A DNA stretch of 64,000 nt from Doryteuthis pealeii (GCA_023376005.1 CM042150.1:76225365-76289364), one strand, 5' to 3'. Positions 32,705 to 44,337 are shown, counted from the first letter of the stretch. The notes: generated by a model not told the origin, from the sequence alone. A program made the numbers and translations.

Positions 32705-32935
32705 GGTTGTTTTTTGTTTTGTTTTAATGGCATGTCAAACTTATTTAAAACTATTTAATACCAAAGCCATCCTTGTAATATAACAGTAGTTATATTATTC
32801 AACACATAGCTGGGGGGATGAGGTAGTTCATACCTTTCCCAATGATATTAATCTAAAAGTGAACATAATAGGGTTACTGTAGTTTGAACTAAAAGTTGCT
32901 GTTTGGCATGTTTTCCAAAGATTCTCAACCTATGT
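32705..32935 (-). mobile_element. SINE-C, near full length
   Basis: The tail GGTTGTTTTTTGTTTTG...TAATGGCATGTCAAAC, the body CCAAAGCCATCCTTGTAA and the head region TTTGGCATGTTTTCC are all on minus. Confidence 0.82.
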
Positions 32936-32973
32936 ATTTAGAAACAAATCATAGAGCTGATAATTTGTGGTTA

Positions 32974-33602
32974 TCTTATAATAATGGAGATTGTGTGTTT
33001 GTCTATCTGTAACCGAAACTATATTATGACTCAAGTCATAATTCCCTTAGTTATGTACGTCACATTCTCCATGATTTTATTTTTTTATTTAAATCTCAAT
33101 TATTAATAAAATTGTTTGCATTATTATTACTCTTGTCCATATCTACATATGAATAACATGCAATTGTATTTATATATACAACAAAATAGCGGTTACAGTG
33201 TGAACGGGAAAGATAATTTGCATATTGATATTAAAAATTTGATTTTGATAAATATGTGCTTAGTATTACTGATTTTTAATTGTTTGATTTTATCTTAATG
33301 AATATGAGCAAAAATCGCGGGAATAAATCTTAAAAGAAATTCATTAACAAAACATAAATGTAATTTTATTCTTTACTTTATATTTTAACTAAATAGTTAA
33401 ATTAGAAAAATTTAGCAATGAAAGATGGGAGTGATGGAAGAGTAAGTTTCGGTTGTTCTATTTTTCGATTATACCCTCTCTGTTTCAAATCTTTTCATCT
33501 GCATTGTTATTTAGTTTCATTAGCTTTTATAATTTAATATGATATTTTATTACATTAAAACTTAAATACTTGCACCCGGCAGAGTCTGCATATATTTTCT
33601 AG
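32974..33602 (+). mobile_element. Helitron-like non-autonomous element, copy 1
   Basis: Starts TC after a host A, carries ATAATGGAGATTGTG and GTCTATCTGTAACCGAAAC near the 5' end, and ends TTTTCTAG before a host T. Just upstream of the end, TGCACCCGGCAGAGTCTGCA is a degenerate version of the 3' hairpin typical of Helitrons. It is about 85 percent similar to 48814-49469 over its whole length. No Rep/helicase coding. Confidence 0.75.
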
Positions 33603-34898
33603 TAAACATAATTAAAAGTTTGCAGTTAGATATTCAATAGAATTGATGCCTTGAAGTTTAGTAGGGGAGAAAACTGTTGTCTTGTATCCCAATTCTCTAT
33701 AGAATTGATAACTTGCAGTTTAGTACTCAACATGACAGATGCCTTGTGGTTTAGTACTCAATATAACTGATGCTAGTTAAGTGTTCACTGTCTTCAAGTA
33801 GTTTCATATAAATGCATCAGTCAAAATCTTTGGACCTTCAAACTTGTACTCTACTTTTGATAGCTACTCTTGCTATGGATGGTAACACCCCAAAATTTGG
33901 TGAGAAAAGGATTAAAATAACAATGTTATGAATTGCAGATGGTGCTGTAACTTGAGTAACAATGGTTTCTACTGTATTTTTTTTTCATGATATTTTTTTT
34001 CCTTCATTGTGGCATCTGTTATTGTAAGAATATCTTGGTAGTTGTCGATACGCTGCTGAGCGCACAGTCAGTCTGGATCTACGCTACATTGAACAGTTCC
34101 TCAACAACATAACTTTGTATCAGGAGCAAGAGAAATATGTAGCTTATAGTTTCCTTTGTTTCTGTTCACATTTCAAGACTTAAAAAGTAATTTTGGTCAG
34201 AAAGAAGAAGGAAAAAAATCAGAAAAGAACTTGTTAAGTCTTTGAGGATGAGAAGCAGGGAAAAATAGACACCTACTAGATAATTCTTGCACTGAAACGT
34301 ACTTATAATAGGTGAAAAAGGGTATTTTGGGGACATCTTTAAAGCCTATATCTCCCCCAATTCTCAACAGAATTCAACCATCAGAGTGAATAGAAGTAAT
34401 GGTACTCACCACAGCTCTGAAATCAGAGCCTTACCACTGGATACAGTTATATATATAGTGACATACCCAGGAATACCTTGTTTTGATCACCAGCCACTGT
34501 CACTAGAGGAAATTAACCACCAGAGCTACACAGCAGGCAATAAAATTGTGTGCTTATTAGACAAATAATTGTATTATATATATGGAAGAAGTCGTTTTGT
34601 TTTTTTTTATAGGCAGTCAAAAAAATGTGCAACTATTTGTAATCTGTATTTCAATTGCACTGAAAGAGATAAAGAAAAAACAATAAATAAGAGATGAGTT
34701 TATAAGTTTAATTTCAGCTTCTGAGACAGAAAAAGGACAGTAAAAAGGCGAGTAAAAAAGGACAAGTAAAGGAGCGGGAAATAGGGAGGGAGAAAAGGAA
34801 GGGGGGGCAGAGAAAAAGTGGGACCAGAAAATTGAGGGATACAGAAAGAGGGATGGACGGTGAGGAGAGTCGGTCACCAGAAAAGAACAAGGGAAAGA
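33603..34898. other. Unassigned; short degenerate tandem
   Basis: 33628-33775 holds about four degenerate units of GAATTGATGCCTTG.AGTTTAGTA. 34690-34870 is purine-rich. No gene recognised. Confidence 0.45.
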
Positions 34899-35305
34899 CA
34901 TCATCATTTTGTCATGCCAGCAGTGTGGATTTCCATGACAATCTCTCGCCAACCATCCCTATCATTCATTGGCCCTGGAGGCTCTTTGCACAGCATGCAG
35001 TATCCGCACAGAGCTAGTCTATGTAGGTCTTTGCTGGACGACTCTCTCTACCATGTTCATGTGCTGGTTCCACAGAAGGGCATCACTTATGAGTTCATCC
35101 TTACTTCTCCAGCAGTGTCTGGCATGTCTTGTTTGTCTTACTCGGATAGTTTGTGTGGCAGGAGGCAGGTGCTGCCTTTCTTCCGCAATTTGTTCAAGAT
35201 CACATGCAGCATCCTTGTGTAGCTCCCATCCAGCCTATTTTTCAGGCGCCTCGTCAAGGTACAAGGGATGCAGCCATACAAAAAACATAGTGATAGAGAA
35301 AGACA
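34893..35305 (-). mobile_element. LINE-X, 5'-truncated insertion with TSD
   Basis: GAAAGACA at 34893-34900 and 35298-35305 flanks about 397 bp of LINE-X 3' end. The 3' tail TCATCATTTTGTCATG is at the left and the 'ERRLKN'/'SVLLYGC' region at the right. It is GC-richer than its flanks and still readable with few shifts, so relatively young. Three long overlapping plus-strand frames here are antisense shadows. Confidence 0.88.
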
Positions 35306-35512
35306 CAATTTCTAGAAGAGCAGCTGGTGTATTTAACCGGGTTTCCTGAAGACAAAAGGAGATATGAGCTCAAGTATTACTGAAAGCTTTATTATCATCA
35401 ATTCTAGTACATTATATTCTTTGCCATTGTAGCATGATGATGCAAGTGAATTCTGATTTAAGATAAATCACAATTAAGAATTAAATAATATTCAATAAAC
35501 GTAGCATATGAT

Positions 35513-35880
35513 ACAGTGAAATTAAAGGAAAGCAAAAATTAAATAAATACCTGGACCTTGCCAGAGAACAAAAAAAACTATGGAATATGAAGGTGATGAT
35601 GATATCAATTGTAGCTGGTGTCCTTGCAATGGTTAAAAAAAAACAGGAAAAGAGATGAGAGGAATTAGGTATCTGAAGAAGGATTGGAAACATCCAGACC
35701 ACAGCACTGTTGAAATCAGCTAGGATACATAGAATCTTGGAAGGCCAAGAAATTTACTGTCACTTAGATTTCAGTTAGTATAAATGTTTAAACTCTAGAA
35801 AATGAGAAACATAAAATTTTCTGGGACTTTCAGATACAAATGGATCACCCACTCCATTCAATTAATTACAAGGATGAGTT
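35513..35880 (+). pseudogene. LINE-R fragments
   Basis: The C-terminal block (KYLDLAREQKKLWNMKV..., 35540-35760) is followed by an upstream block in the wrong order, 'LENEKHKIFWDFQIQMDHP' at 35793-35850. Two truncated pieces of the same family therefore lie side by side. Confidence 0.75.
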
Positions 35881-36070
35881 GGCAATAGGAAGCATTGTTT
35901 ATAGTTGCACCTTTTTCAAGGAAATCAATAGTGATGGGTCATTTCATGTCCCAGAAGACTGTCAGGATGACCTTCTTTACTGACCACTGTGCACAGAGCT
36001 TTTTCTTTACTGGGAAGCCAATGTGGACTGTCTTTTTTATTCAGGCTTGTAGTGGAAAACCCATGTTTAA
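35880..36070 (-). pseudogene. Mariner transposase fragment, central
   Basis: The minus-strand reading includes 'KVILTVFWDMK', 'PITIDFLEKGATIN' and 'ASYCQL', with one stop. This is the mariner region around the second catalytic Asp (FWD). The flanks are lost. Confidence 0.75.
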
Positions 36071-36119
36071 CCAATTTGTAAACATTTTTATAATTATTGA
36101 TGTAATAAATTAATATTTT

Positions 36120-36290
36120 ATGGAAGGGGATAATATGGATATTATACATATGGATTTTAGCAAAACATTTGATATGGTATCTACTTATCTAGTGAAAATG
36201 AAAACTTTAGGTATTTCTAAAAAAAAGTATTGTAAGATATTTCTTGACAGAAAAGTAAAAATTGGTGAACATTGGAGAAATTTGTATAAA
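36120..36290 (+). pseudogene. Non-LTR RT motif-A fragment
   Basis: Reads 'GDNMDIIHMDFSKTFDMVS' then 'LGISKK': RT motif A (D.SK.FD) with the usual following block. The frame stays open for 103 codons into the TA array. It is a different LINE family from LINE-X and LINE-R. Confidence 0.65.
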
Positions 36291-36378
36291 ATTACATTTC
36301 ACCAAATAATGCATATCCATTTGTACCAATCATTTCCTGTAATATTTTTTCTGAAGTTTCTTAATCTGGGGAGTTCAG

Positions 36379-36428
<50 letters not shown>
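36379..36428. repeat. (TA)n microsatellite, 50 bp
   Basis: Pure TA array on the left of the foldback element. Confidence 0.95.
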
Positions 36429-36432
<4 letters not shown>

Positions 36433-36433
<1 letters not shown>

Positions 36434-36743
36434 TTGAAAAAAAAGTTTAAATAAGTTGAGTGGTAAGTTTATTGGCAAACGCTGCAGTGTTTTGATCTAT
36501 TAATTAGATCATCTTCAGGGCTTTTGTTGGTATATAGAAGGTGATAAACAATTTTTATCACAGAATAACGAGAAAAGCAAGTGATACTCCTTGTTTATCA
36601 GTCTGTTCAAAATTTGAAATCTGAAGAAAGGACGCTGAAAAACTTACCACTGAACTTATTTAAACCTGTGTTTTTTCAATTTTCTTAATATACTACATAC
36701 TGTCGGATTCACTTCCATCTCTTCACATATATATATATATATA
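36433..36743. repeat. TA-bounded inverted-repeat element
   Basis: Arms of about 50 bp at 36433-36480 and 36630-36680 (TTTAAATAAGTTGAGTGGTAAG against CTTACCACTGAACTTATTTAAA). On minus, 36474-36521 reads CTGAAGAT, stem II GATCTA/TAGATC, AAAA, then a near-palindromic stem III (CACTGCAGCG): a hammerhead-like core with G12 lost. Tail ACATACTGTCGGATTCACTTCC then (TA)n. Confidence 0.75.
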
Positions 36744-36744
36744 A

Positions 36745-36788
36745 TCAGGAAATTTTATAGCTGCAGACATACAGACAGACCGACAGAC

Positions 36789-36859
<71 letters not shown>

Positions 36860-37018
36860 TAAAGAAATAAAAGACTTAGAGGATTATCATTATAGTCTAT
36901 TTCAGGGAGCTCCCTGAAATAGACTAACTTTAAGAGCACACATTGAGCTCTCAAACTGCGACAGTTTTTTAAATAAGACTCTTGTGTTGTAAGGAAGATT
37001 TCTTCTCTGGACTTTTGG

Positions 37019-37061
<43 letters not shown>

Positions 37062-37239
37062 GTAATTATATAGTTGCACACATATATACATATACATATA
37101 GTCAATCCATAGTATATCTTTATACACACGCATATATACTCAAAGAATTGTAGAGCTGAGTATACACATGTACACATATATACATATATATATAATATAC
37201 TCAAGTAATTACATAGTTACACACACACACCCACACACG

Positions 37240-37280
<41 letters not shown>

Positions 37281-37330
37281 TCAAAAAATTATATAACTGC
37301 AAACATGCAAACATACATGAACATACATAC
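36745..37330. repeat. CA/TA arrays with recurring TCAAGTAATTATATAG unit
   Basis: Units like TCAAGTAATTATATAGTTGC followed by CA/TA runs occur near 36745, 37058, 37140, 37199 and 37279. A perfect 32-bp palindrome with AGCT at its centre lies at 36894-36925. Confidence 0.75.
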
Positions 37331-37905
37331 TTTTAGAGTATTTTTACTTTATTTTATACAACATTTTATGATTGTTCTGAAATCCAGCAGTTGGTTTTCT
37401 AAGTCATGGTTTATTGAAAAAAAAGTAAAGCAGAACATTTTCTTGAGAGAACAGCTGAATTTGTGCCATATTCAGTTTTAATGTTTTATGCTAATTTATA
37501 ATCAATGAATATAGAAACTAGAAATAATGGGGACTAAAATTCTGACAGTTTTCATCAACTGAACAACTATTGCTGCATTGATCCAGTTTTTGATATTTAA
37601 CACTGAATTTCAAATATGACATGAAATACTTCATTATTGTGAATAATGGAATTATCCTTAAACAATACAAAATATTCATAAAACTTTAAATTATAGTTGT
37701 AAGGATTGCAGAAACATCCAAGATGAAAATGTCAATCAATAAGCAGTAAAAGAGAAAAAAAAAGAAAAAAGAGAATTAAAAAGAAAAGAACAAATTTTAT
37801 CCAGTGAAAGAAGACAGGCATCATCTTAATAAATCTTAATGATGACAGTTCTATTGAAAAATCCAAGAATCTAAAAGAAGGCTTAATTTAATTTATGTAT
37901 TAAGG
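37331..37905. other. Unassigned
   Basis: Nothing recognised. Confidence 0.4.
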
Positions 37906-37907
37906 TT

Positions 37908-37970
<63 letters not shown>

Positions 37971-37975
37971 AAATT
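37908..37975. repeat. (TA)n(TG)n microsatellite
   Basis: A TA run of about 50 bp followed by TG. Confidence 0.95.
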
Positions 37976-38555
37976 CATGAGACTATTATATGATTTATTT
38001 ATTTAATTTACAATTTCTTCTATGGTGGAATGAAAAATCTGATCAAATAAGAAAATATGAGAGATAAAAATATTTTCAAGAAAAAATTTAAAAATGGCTG
38101 GATTTTGCTGACTCGAAACAGATGTGAGGAATGAAATGAAAATCATTTTCTTGCCTAGCATCATGCAGACGTAATGGTGGAAAATATGGGAATTCTTATA
38201 CTGCATCAGGACTGGCCAGTCACTCAAGATGGAAAATTATATGTTTTTATAATCCAATAATGTTAACTAGAAAAAAAAGAAGTACATGGCTCCTGAATGT
38301 TTCTATCCTATAATCTAATCTGTGAACATGCATTAATTCTCCCACTTTACATAAAAAAATATCTTTTTTTTTTTTTAAATTCTTATTCTTGCTTTTAGTT
38401 ACTGCTCTACAATCAAACAAACCTGCCTTTTCTGGCAAGCTGCAAATTCAAAAGTGTTCTCATAAGAATTATGCCTTTTTTTAATACAGGGCTGGGCCGA
38501 ATTAATAGGGTAGTCAAAGTAATTGCATGAAGATGTTTTATATGGTGTGATAGTA
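37976..38555. other. Unassigned
   Basis: Nothing recognised. Confidence 0.4.
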
Positions 38556-38830
38556 TATATTTACCCAGCCCCTCCACCATGGGTAGGGTGTGACACAAGG
38601 TCAATCTTTAAGCAGAATACTGCATATTTGAATTCAGAGTTTTCTTTTTCCTAGACAGATTGCTTTACCAAGGTCAAAGAACCCAGTCTACCCTACTATT
38701 TACCCAAGCTTGTGGGAGAACAGATGGATTTATACTTTTTCAATGGCATTAGCATGATGTGAAAAGTAGAGAGCCTCACCCAGAATTTAAACATAGCAAT
38801 AACCATTATGCTAAATGTGCCTCCAAATAG
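38556..38830 (-). mobile_element. SINE-B copy
   Basis: TTACCCAGCCCCTCCACCATG, GACACAAGGTCAATCTTTAAG and CCCAGTCTACCCTACTATTTACC follow SINE-B order on minus. Head partly decayed. Confidence 0.85.
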
Positions 38831-38899
38831 TGTAATATCATCAATTGCACTATTGAAAAGGTTATTATTAACAAAGTTTTGTTTAGTATGGCACACAGG

Positions 38900-39005
38900 C
38901 CTATTGGATTGCTTAGAGTTCTTGCTGTCACTAAATAGTCACCAATTGAAATACTGAATAGGCTCAGTTTTGCTTAACTTTGGTAATCTAATTAGAAGTC
39001 TACCC
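38900..39005 (-). mobile_element. 5S-derived SINE fragment
   Basis: On minus, ACCAAAGTTAAGCAAAACTG followed by TTGGTGACTATTTAGTGAC matches the 5S-like block of the copies at 39270 and 49548. Confidence 0.65.
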
Positions 39006-39119
39006 TATTACAAAGATTGGTTGATAAATAATGTGTAGAGTCCTATAAAATAAGATAATGAAACGGGTAATAAAATGAACTAAATTTATTTCTTTTCAAA
39101 ATTATCTTTTCAAATGTTA

Positions 39120-39230
39120 TATCTACTCTTTCATTCTGGTATCCTATGTATGTCACTAAACTACATCTGATGGTGAGGCTCCAGTTCTGTGGTAGTACAT
39201 GTCCCATCTATAGGTAAAATAGAACTGATA
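39120..39230 (+). repeat. Dispersed repeat R, copy 3
   Basis: GTATGTCACTAAACTACATC then GATGGTGAGGCTCCAGT, as at 31231. Confidence 0.55.
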
Positions 39231-39269
39231 AATTATTAGTATTATATTGAATATTTGATATCACATAAC

Positions 39270-39470
39270 AAGTCATATTGAAAGGATTGATTCCTGCTAG
39301 ATCACCAAAGTTAAGCAATGATAAACCTGTTCAATACTTAGATAGGTGACCATTTAAAAAACAGAATCTACTGTCAGAAATCGAATATCAAAATAATTTG
39401 ATTCAACATTAAAATGACAGAAAAAAGTGTTGATATGCTGTTAAATGGTAAATGTTGATTGGTGTGCACC
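39270..39470 (+). mobile_element. 5S rRNA-derived SINE
   Basis: CACCAAAGTTAAGCAATGAT, then CCTGTTCAATACTTAGATAGGTGACC, retains the 5S rRNA order with the ACTTGGATGGG-like box. The body then ends in the tail shared with SINE-C (GATTCAACATT, GTTGATATGCTGTTAAA). Confidence 0.78.
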
Positions 39471-39595
39471 AATGACTGATTGCAGTTTTATATGTAATTT
39501 GTATTTAATAGTCATAATAAATAAATGATATTACTCAGTACTATCACACAGTGAATTGAAACTAAGCATGTTTGAACAAGGCTTTATTATTACTA

Positions 39596-39960
39596 TTACT
39601 TGCTGTCCATCGTATCTGGTGATGACACCATGTGAATCATTTTCCTCCAATTTATTCAGTCTCTGATTGCATCTTACCAACTGCCTATGGGGATGTTAAA
39701 GTCCTTCAGGTTTCCCTTGATGTTGTCTTTGTACCTGAACTTTGGTCTACTGATTCCATGTGATCCCTCTCTCAGTTGAGAGTACAGAATCTGCTTTAAT
39801 AGTCTGTCATCCCCAAGTCTGTTTAAGTGGCCAGACCATCTCAGGTTGCATTGGACAAGTATTTGATGCATGTCAGGGAGTCCAGTTCTCTTCAGGATGG
39901 TCCTGTTTGAAACATGTTGCCACCACTTGGCATTTAATATACTGCACAAGTATTTATGTC
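39596..39960 (-). pseudogene. LINE tail (third family), 91-codon open frame
   Basis: The minus-strand frame 39674-39949 reads 'WWQHVSNRTILKRTGLPDMH', 'QCNLRWSGHLNRLGDDRLLK' and 'GRPKFRYKDNIKGNLKDF'-like blocks: the C-terminal region after the RT of a non-LTR retrotransposon, with the typical RW.GH..R pattern. It shares its 3' end (CTTGCTGTCCATCGTATC) with 15440. Confidence 0.78.
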
Positions 39961-39984
39961 TACCAAATACTTATTCATGGAGAC

Positions 39985-40235
39985 CTTATTTAGCAATCAA
40001 CTTGCCTAGGAACCAAAGGTTCCAGATTTGATACCAGTCCTCATTAACTCAGCACATGAGTAGCACAGTTTGAGTAATATGATCTGTGTGTTAAAGACTA
40101 TGGGAGCCGACAGTAGGTGTGGTGTTGCACCTCAGCAAAACAATCTTTCTGGTCTAGCACAAGTGAAAAGGATATAGACTCCCTTGCTGTTAGGTTGATA
40201 CCAACAATCGGTCACTCTGAAGACTTTACTACTTT
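39985..40235 (+). mobile_element. SINE-A, diverged
   Basis: GCCTAGGAACCAAAGGTTCC, ACTCAGCACATGAGTAGCACAG and AAAGGATATAGACTCCCTTG in SINE-A order on plus. A box lost. Confidence 0.82.
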
Positions 40236-40680
40236 TTACTATATATCACAATTTGATTACTGTATCAAGTTCAAGTTTCTAAAAATGATCATTATCAAAA
40301 TATGGTTTCATTAATTTAACATTCAACTCGGTCTTTTAATTGATAATAAAGTTATAACTCAACAATTAAAATCTTTTCTTTAAGCCAGACTTTTCATTTC
40401 CTCAATTCATTTTAAGTCTGTCCTTCAGTTTCAAGTGTTATTCTTTTTATGGATAACTATGTTTCAGGCTATTTCACACAAATATGCTAATATTTTAACA
40501 TATAATCACATAAAAAAACAACTGTTTCTGGAGACTATATTTTTTTATGAAATGGACATATCTTCTCTAGGAAGAAAATAAAACTAACCAACTTAGTTTT
40601 ATGGCATGTTAATTTAACAATTTAACAATTATGGTCTGCAATTATATACAGTACGAAAATGTATCTTCTTAATCATTTTA
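40236..40680. other. Unassigned
   Basis: Only a short TTTTATGGCATGTTAATTTAAC trace at 40596 recalls the SINE-C tail. Confidence 0.4.
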
Positions 40681-40684
40681 AACA

Positions 40685-40830
40685 GGTAAAAACTTCATTA
40701 TCTCAAACAGATCTATTTGATCCATAAATGGCACCCTAACAAAATGGACCTGGTCAATGAAGAGGCACCTCACACTTCCTAGAGTTTCAGAAAATTGGAT
40801 GCAGTTAAGTGTCATACATATGAGATCCTT
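40685..40830 (-). repeat. Dispersed repeat R, copy 4
   Basis: AAACAGATCTATTTGATCC, then GGATGCAGTTAAGTGTCATAC; same orientation as copy 1. Confidence 0.55.
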
Positions 40831-41929
40831 TTAGGGGGGCTAGGTCTTACCCCCCCCCCTTACAAGAAAGCCAGTTGGCATATTCCAACCCCCCTCCAAA
40901 AAAAGTGCTCATCTCATAGATAGGTAGATAAAAATAGATTAACATAGACACATATTATTGTTATTAATTTTGATTATGATTAGTACTTTATTCATCTTTT
41001 ATATCTTGAATGAATGATTACCAATCTTTAATTATTATTATATACAAGTATTTTCTTTCATCTTGGAAATTTAGTTGATTTTTATCATAACTCATTTGAG
41101 TTGTCATTTCTATTACAGCAAATAACAGTTCATATAGAAAGATAATCATATGATAAAAGATAAACTGTCTGTGCGATTCTCACTCATCCTGTTTTGTCTT
41201 TGAAAAGCATGGTTATCCATATCAGCTGCTTTACTGTAAAATGTAAAGCTACAAGAGCCATAAGTATTACAGAAACCCATATCATACCAATAAGACATTC
41301 CTTACTTTTTCTCAATCTGTTAGCACAATGTTTTGTGTTTTACATACTAATAGTGTTAATGTCTTTGGATACATATCACTTCATACTAATAACTTTAGGA
41401 AATATATATATATATCTCCACTGCTTCAGCTATGGACAAATAATAGGCCAGACTGGTCTCATTTTCAAACTGTGGTTCAGGGACCACAGGGAGTCCACAA
41501 TATCAACTGAAAGGTGTCTTGAAAATTTATATTATCTGATTAGTGATAGAACTGCAAATTCGATTTAAACAGCAAACACTCCCAACATTCTGGCTAAGAG
41601 TATCAACTTTATTAATTGTTGTCTCAATAAGCTGGCAAAATGCAACAACATATTCATGTAAAAAATATCACCAAGAATTGACAATTTGTGCCAAGTAAGA
41701 TAAATGCATCACACTCACTAAATGTCAGTGTAAATATTGGATTGGATTTTCATTAAATAATTTTGATAAATTTCATTTTTATTTATATAGGATCCATGAG
41801 ATTTCTTTTTTTTTTCTATTTATGTAGGTTCCCACAAGGTTTCCTTTTTATTTATATGGAGTGGGGTGGGGGTGGGGGTCCATGAGATTGGCTGTAGTTT
41901 AGGAGAAAGAAAATCTGAATTCAAAACCC
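40831..41929. other. Unassigned; possible hAT-like trace and G-rich run
   Basis: 40830-40862 forms a G-run/C-run hairpin (GGGGGG...CCCCCCCCC). 41460-41510 (CAAACTGTGGTTCAGGGACC...GTCCACAA) resembles inverted-repeat ends of some hAT-type MITEs, weakly. 41863-41878 has three G-tracts. The 124-codon frame at 41194-41568 is not recognised. Confidence 0.4.
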
Positions 41930-43390
41930 AAGGTAGTTCTGTTGCAGAAAAAATAATCTCAAGGAACTGAAGGCCTGAAATACATCTGCGAGTGATTCTC
42001 AAGAAAGTTGCTAATTGGAAGACACCAGGTCTCAATGAGATTCATGGATTCTAGTTCAAATGATTCACAACAACCCATGGCAGATTAGTCCAACAAGCCT
42101 TCTCAAATGGATGATGAAAGGATAAATTACCCTAATCCAAAAAGACCCCCATCAAAGGAACTATCCCTAGCAACTACAGATCAATTACGTGTGAAAAATC
42201 CTAACTGCACAAATGAAAAAGGAAATCTAATATTCACTTAAAAGCCAAAAGCTATTTCCCAAGGAACAGAAAGTAACTAGAGATACAAATTAGGTAATTT
42301 GTATCTCTAGATAATAATCCTCATAAACCAACATTTTCAGAAGGGGATAAGAACAAGGAAGAAAAATCTTGACATGGCATGGATAAACTACAGAAAGGCA
42401 TATGGTATAATCCCACAACCATGTATCATAGAATGTCTAAAAATGTTCAAAATATCCAAGGATTGTATGGTAGCAGCAATTTAAGAACTTAAAGAATAGA
42501 TAAAAAAAGCAAAGATGGATTAATTACAACTAGGATAACAAAAGAAATAACATAAGGACTAACAGTAAAATTACAATCATAAAATAAAGAAAAGAAATAA
42601 GAAGTGAAACAAATGGATGGATAATTCAAGGAACAAACTAAAGAAAATGCACATGAGATGACCTGGGGATGGCTGAGAAGGGGAAATCTGAAAAGAGAAA
42701 CTGAATCTGTTTTAATAGCACAAAATTATGCCATAATAACTAATTATGTCAAAGGTAAAATTCATCATACATAGGAGAATAGAAAGTGTAAGCTATGTGG
42801 GGAGAGAGAGATGAAACAGTTAATAATAAAATGCAGTGAACTGGCACAAAAGAAATACAGGGGATAGCATAACTGGATTGAGAAGGTGATCTACTGGGAA
42901 TTGTGCAAGAGATACTATTTGACCATTCTACCAAATGGTATATGCCGAAACCACAATATGTCTTAGAAAATGAGACACAAAATTCTCTGGGATTTTGAGA
43001 TAAAAACAGATTACCCTATCCGGGCCAAAAAACTAAACATAGTTTTAATCACCAACATTAGAAATGGTCATCTAGTGAATTTTACCATTCTAGCAGACCA
43101 CAGAGTGAAAAAAAAAAGAAAGCAAAAAACTGGACAAATACCTAGATTTTGCCTGAGGGTTGAAGAAGTTATGGAACATATCGGTCACAATGATACCAAT
43201 TGTACTTATAGTTCTTGGAACAGTCCCATAAAACCTTGAAAAGAGATTGGTTGAACTGAGGATCAGAAGAAGAATGGAGACTGTCCAAACTACAGCACAT
43301 CTAAAACTAGCTTGAATATTTAGAAGAGTTCTGGAGAAAGGAGGAAACTTGACGTCATTCAGACTCTCAGTGAAAACTCGCAAAGAATAA
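41930..43390 (+). pseudogene. LINE-R relic: RT, zinc finger, restriction-like endonuclease
   Basis: Blocks in order: 'VANWKTPG' at about 41995; RT entry 'WMMKG.ITLIQKDP' at 42100; RT motif A 'AWINYRKAYG' at 42375; 'WLRKGNLKRETES' near 42670; a CKLC...KC zinc-finger remnant at 42787-42835; 'MRHKILWDFEIKTDYP' at 42970; the endonuclease position, where the PD-x14-D signature reads LN-x14-N (43035-43085); then the C-terminal helices to 43385. PD..D endonucleases mark R2/R4/Dong-type LINEs. All catalytic sites are mutated and frames are broken; much of the RT is deleted. Confidence 0.82.
42277..42310. repeat. Perfect 34-bp inverted repeat inside LINE-R
   Basis: CTAGAGATACAAATTA, GG, then its exact reverse complement. 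It lies within the RT region and replaces coding sequence there. Confidence 0.9.
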
Positions 43391-44290
43391 ATTACTAATG
43401 CATTTGATTAGTTGATAAAATACGTCATTTAAATTTTCAAAAGAATTCCATTGCATAAATAATTAAATTATTCAACCTCCTTATTTAAAATATTTATTTA
43501 ATAAAAATAAAATTCCCAGCTTCTTTTGGCATTCAATAAAATATTTTTTTATATGCTATTATCACAAATCCCATATTGAAAGGCTGCACTTATATTCATT
43601 GAAATTATTAATAAAAGAGAAACTTATAATTAATTTTCATTCAAAAGATTTTTAATTGAATTTAATATAATGAAGATCAGCTACATATACAACATTGACC
43701 ATAAGTATTTAAACAAAGAGATAATTGTTTGTTTTCAAAAGTTAAGAATGGGAATATGGCATAATGAAATATAAATTTTATTGCAATCAACAAAACATGC
43801 ATTTAGTAATTTTTTGTGGCTTGGAATTCTAAAATTCTCGAATTTTCTTTAACACAATTAAATTCTTAAATTAAAAAAAAAAACAGTGTTTTTTTTTTTT
43901 TAATTAGAAGAAAATGTCTATCCTTCTAAAATCTTGTTCTGAATCAATCAAGGAGAAAGGCAAACACACATTGTTATTTAGAAAAGATACCCAACAAGTA
44001 AGTTATTTTGGATTGTTCCTTCTTAAAATCTTTAATGTTCTTTGTAATCTTTTACAATAAAAAAATATTTTGTGTTTTGTTCAAAGAGTTGTGACCATTA
44101 ATTTGTATAGAATAGGAGGTATTTCCCAAGAGAAAGTACTAAGGATCAATGCAAATCTTGTTCTGTTAATTGTAATCAAATCTTATTTTTGTACAATGTT
44201 GTTGTTTTGAGCTCTCAAAAACAAGTAAATAGAAGCAGCTCAACTGTTTATTCAAATACTTATAAGAAGTACACTATATAGAATTTAATG
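43391..44290. other. Unassigned AT-rich stretch
   Basis: Nothing recognised. Confidence 0.4.

Positions 44291-44291
<1 letters not shown>

Positions 44292-44337
<46 letters not shown>
44292..44337. repeat. (CA)n(TA)n microsatellite
   Basis: CA run followed by TA. Confidence 0.95.

Noticed and set aside
34860..35349. Overlapping plus-strand frames of 61, 120 and 126 codons
   Set aside because: They are antisense shadows of the minus-strand LINE-X insertion at 34901-35297.
41194..41568. 124-codon frame as a host exon
   Set aside because: No recognisable domain, no convincing splice context, and its end overlaps a possible repeat trace.
41863..41878. G-quadruplex
   Set aside because: Only three G-tracts are present, so a standard intramolecular quadruplex is not supported.
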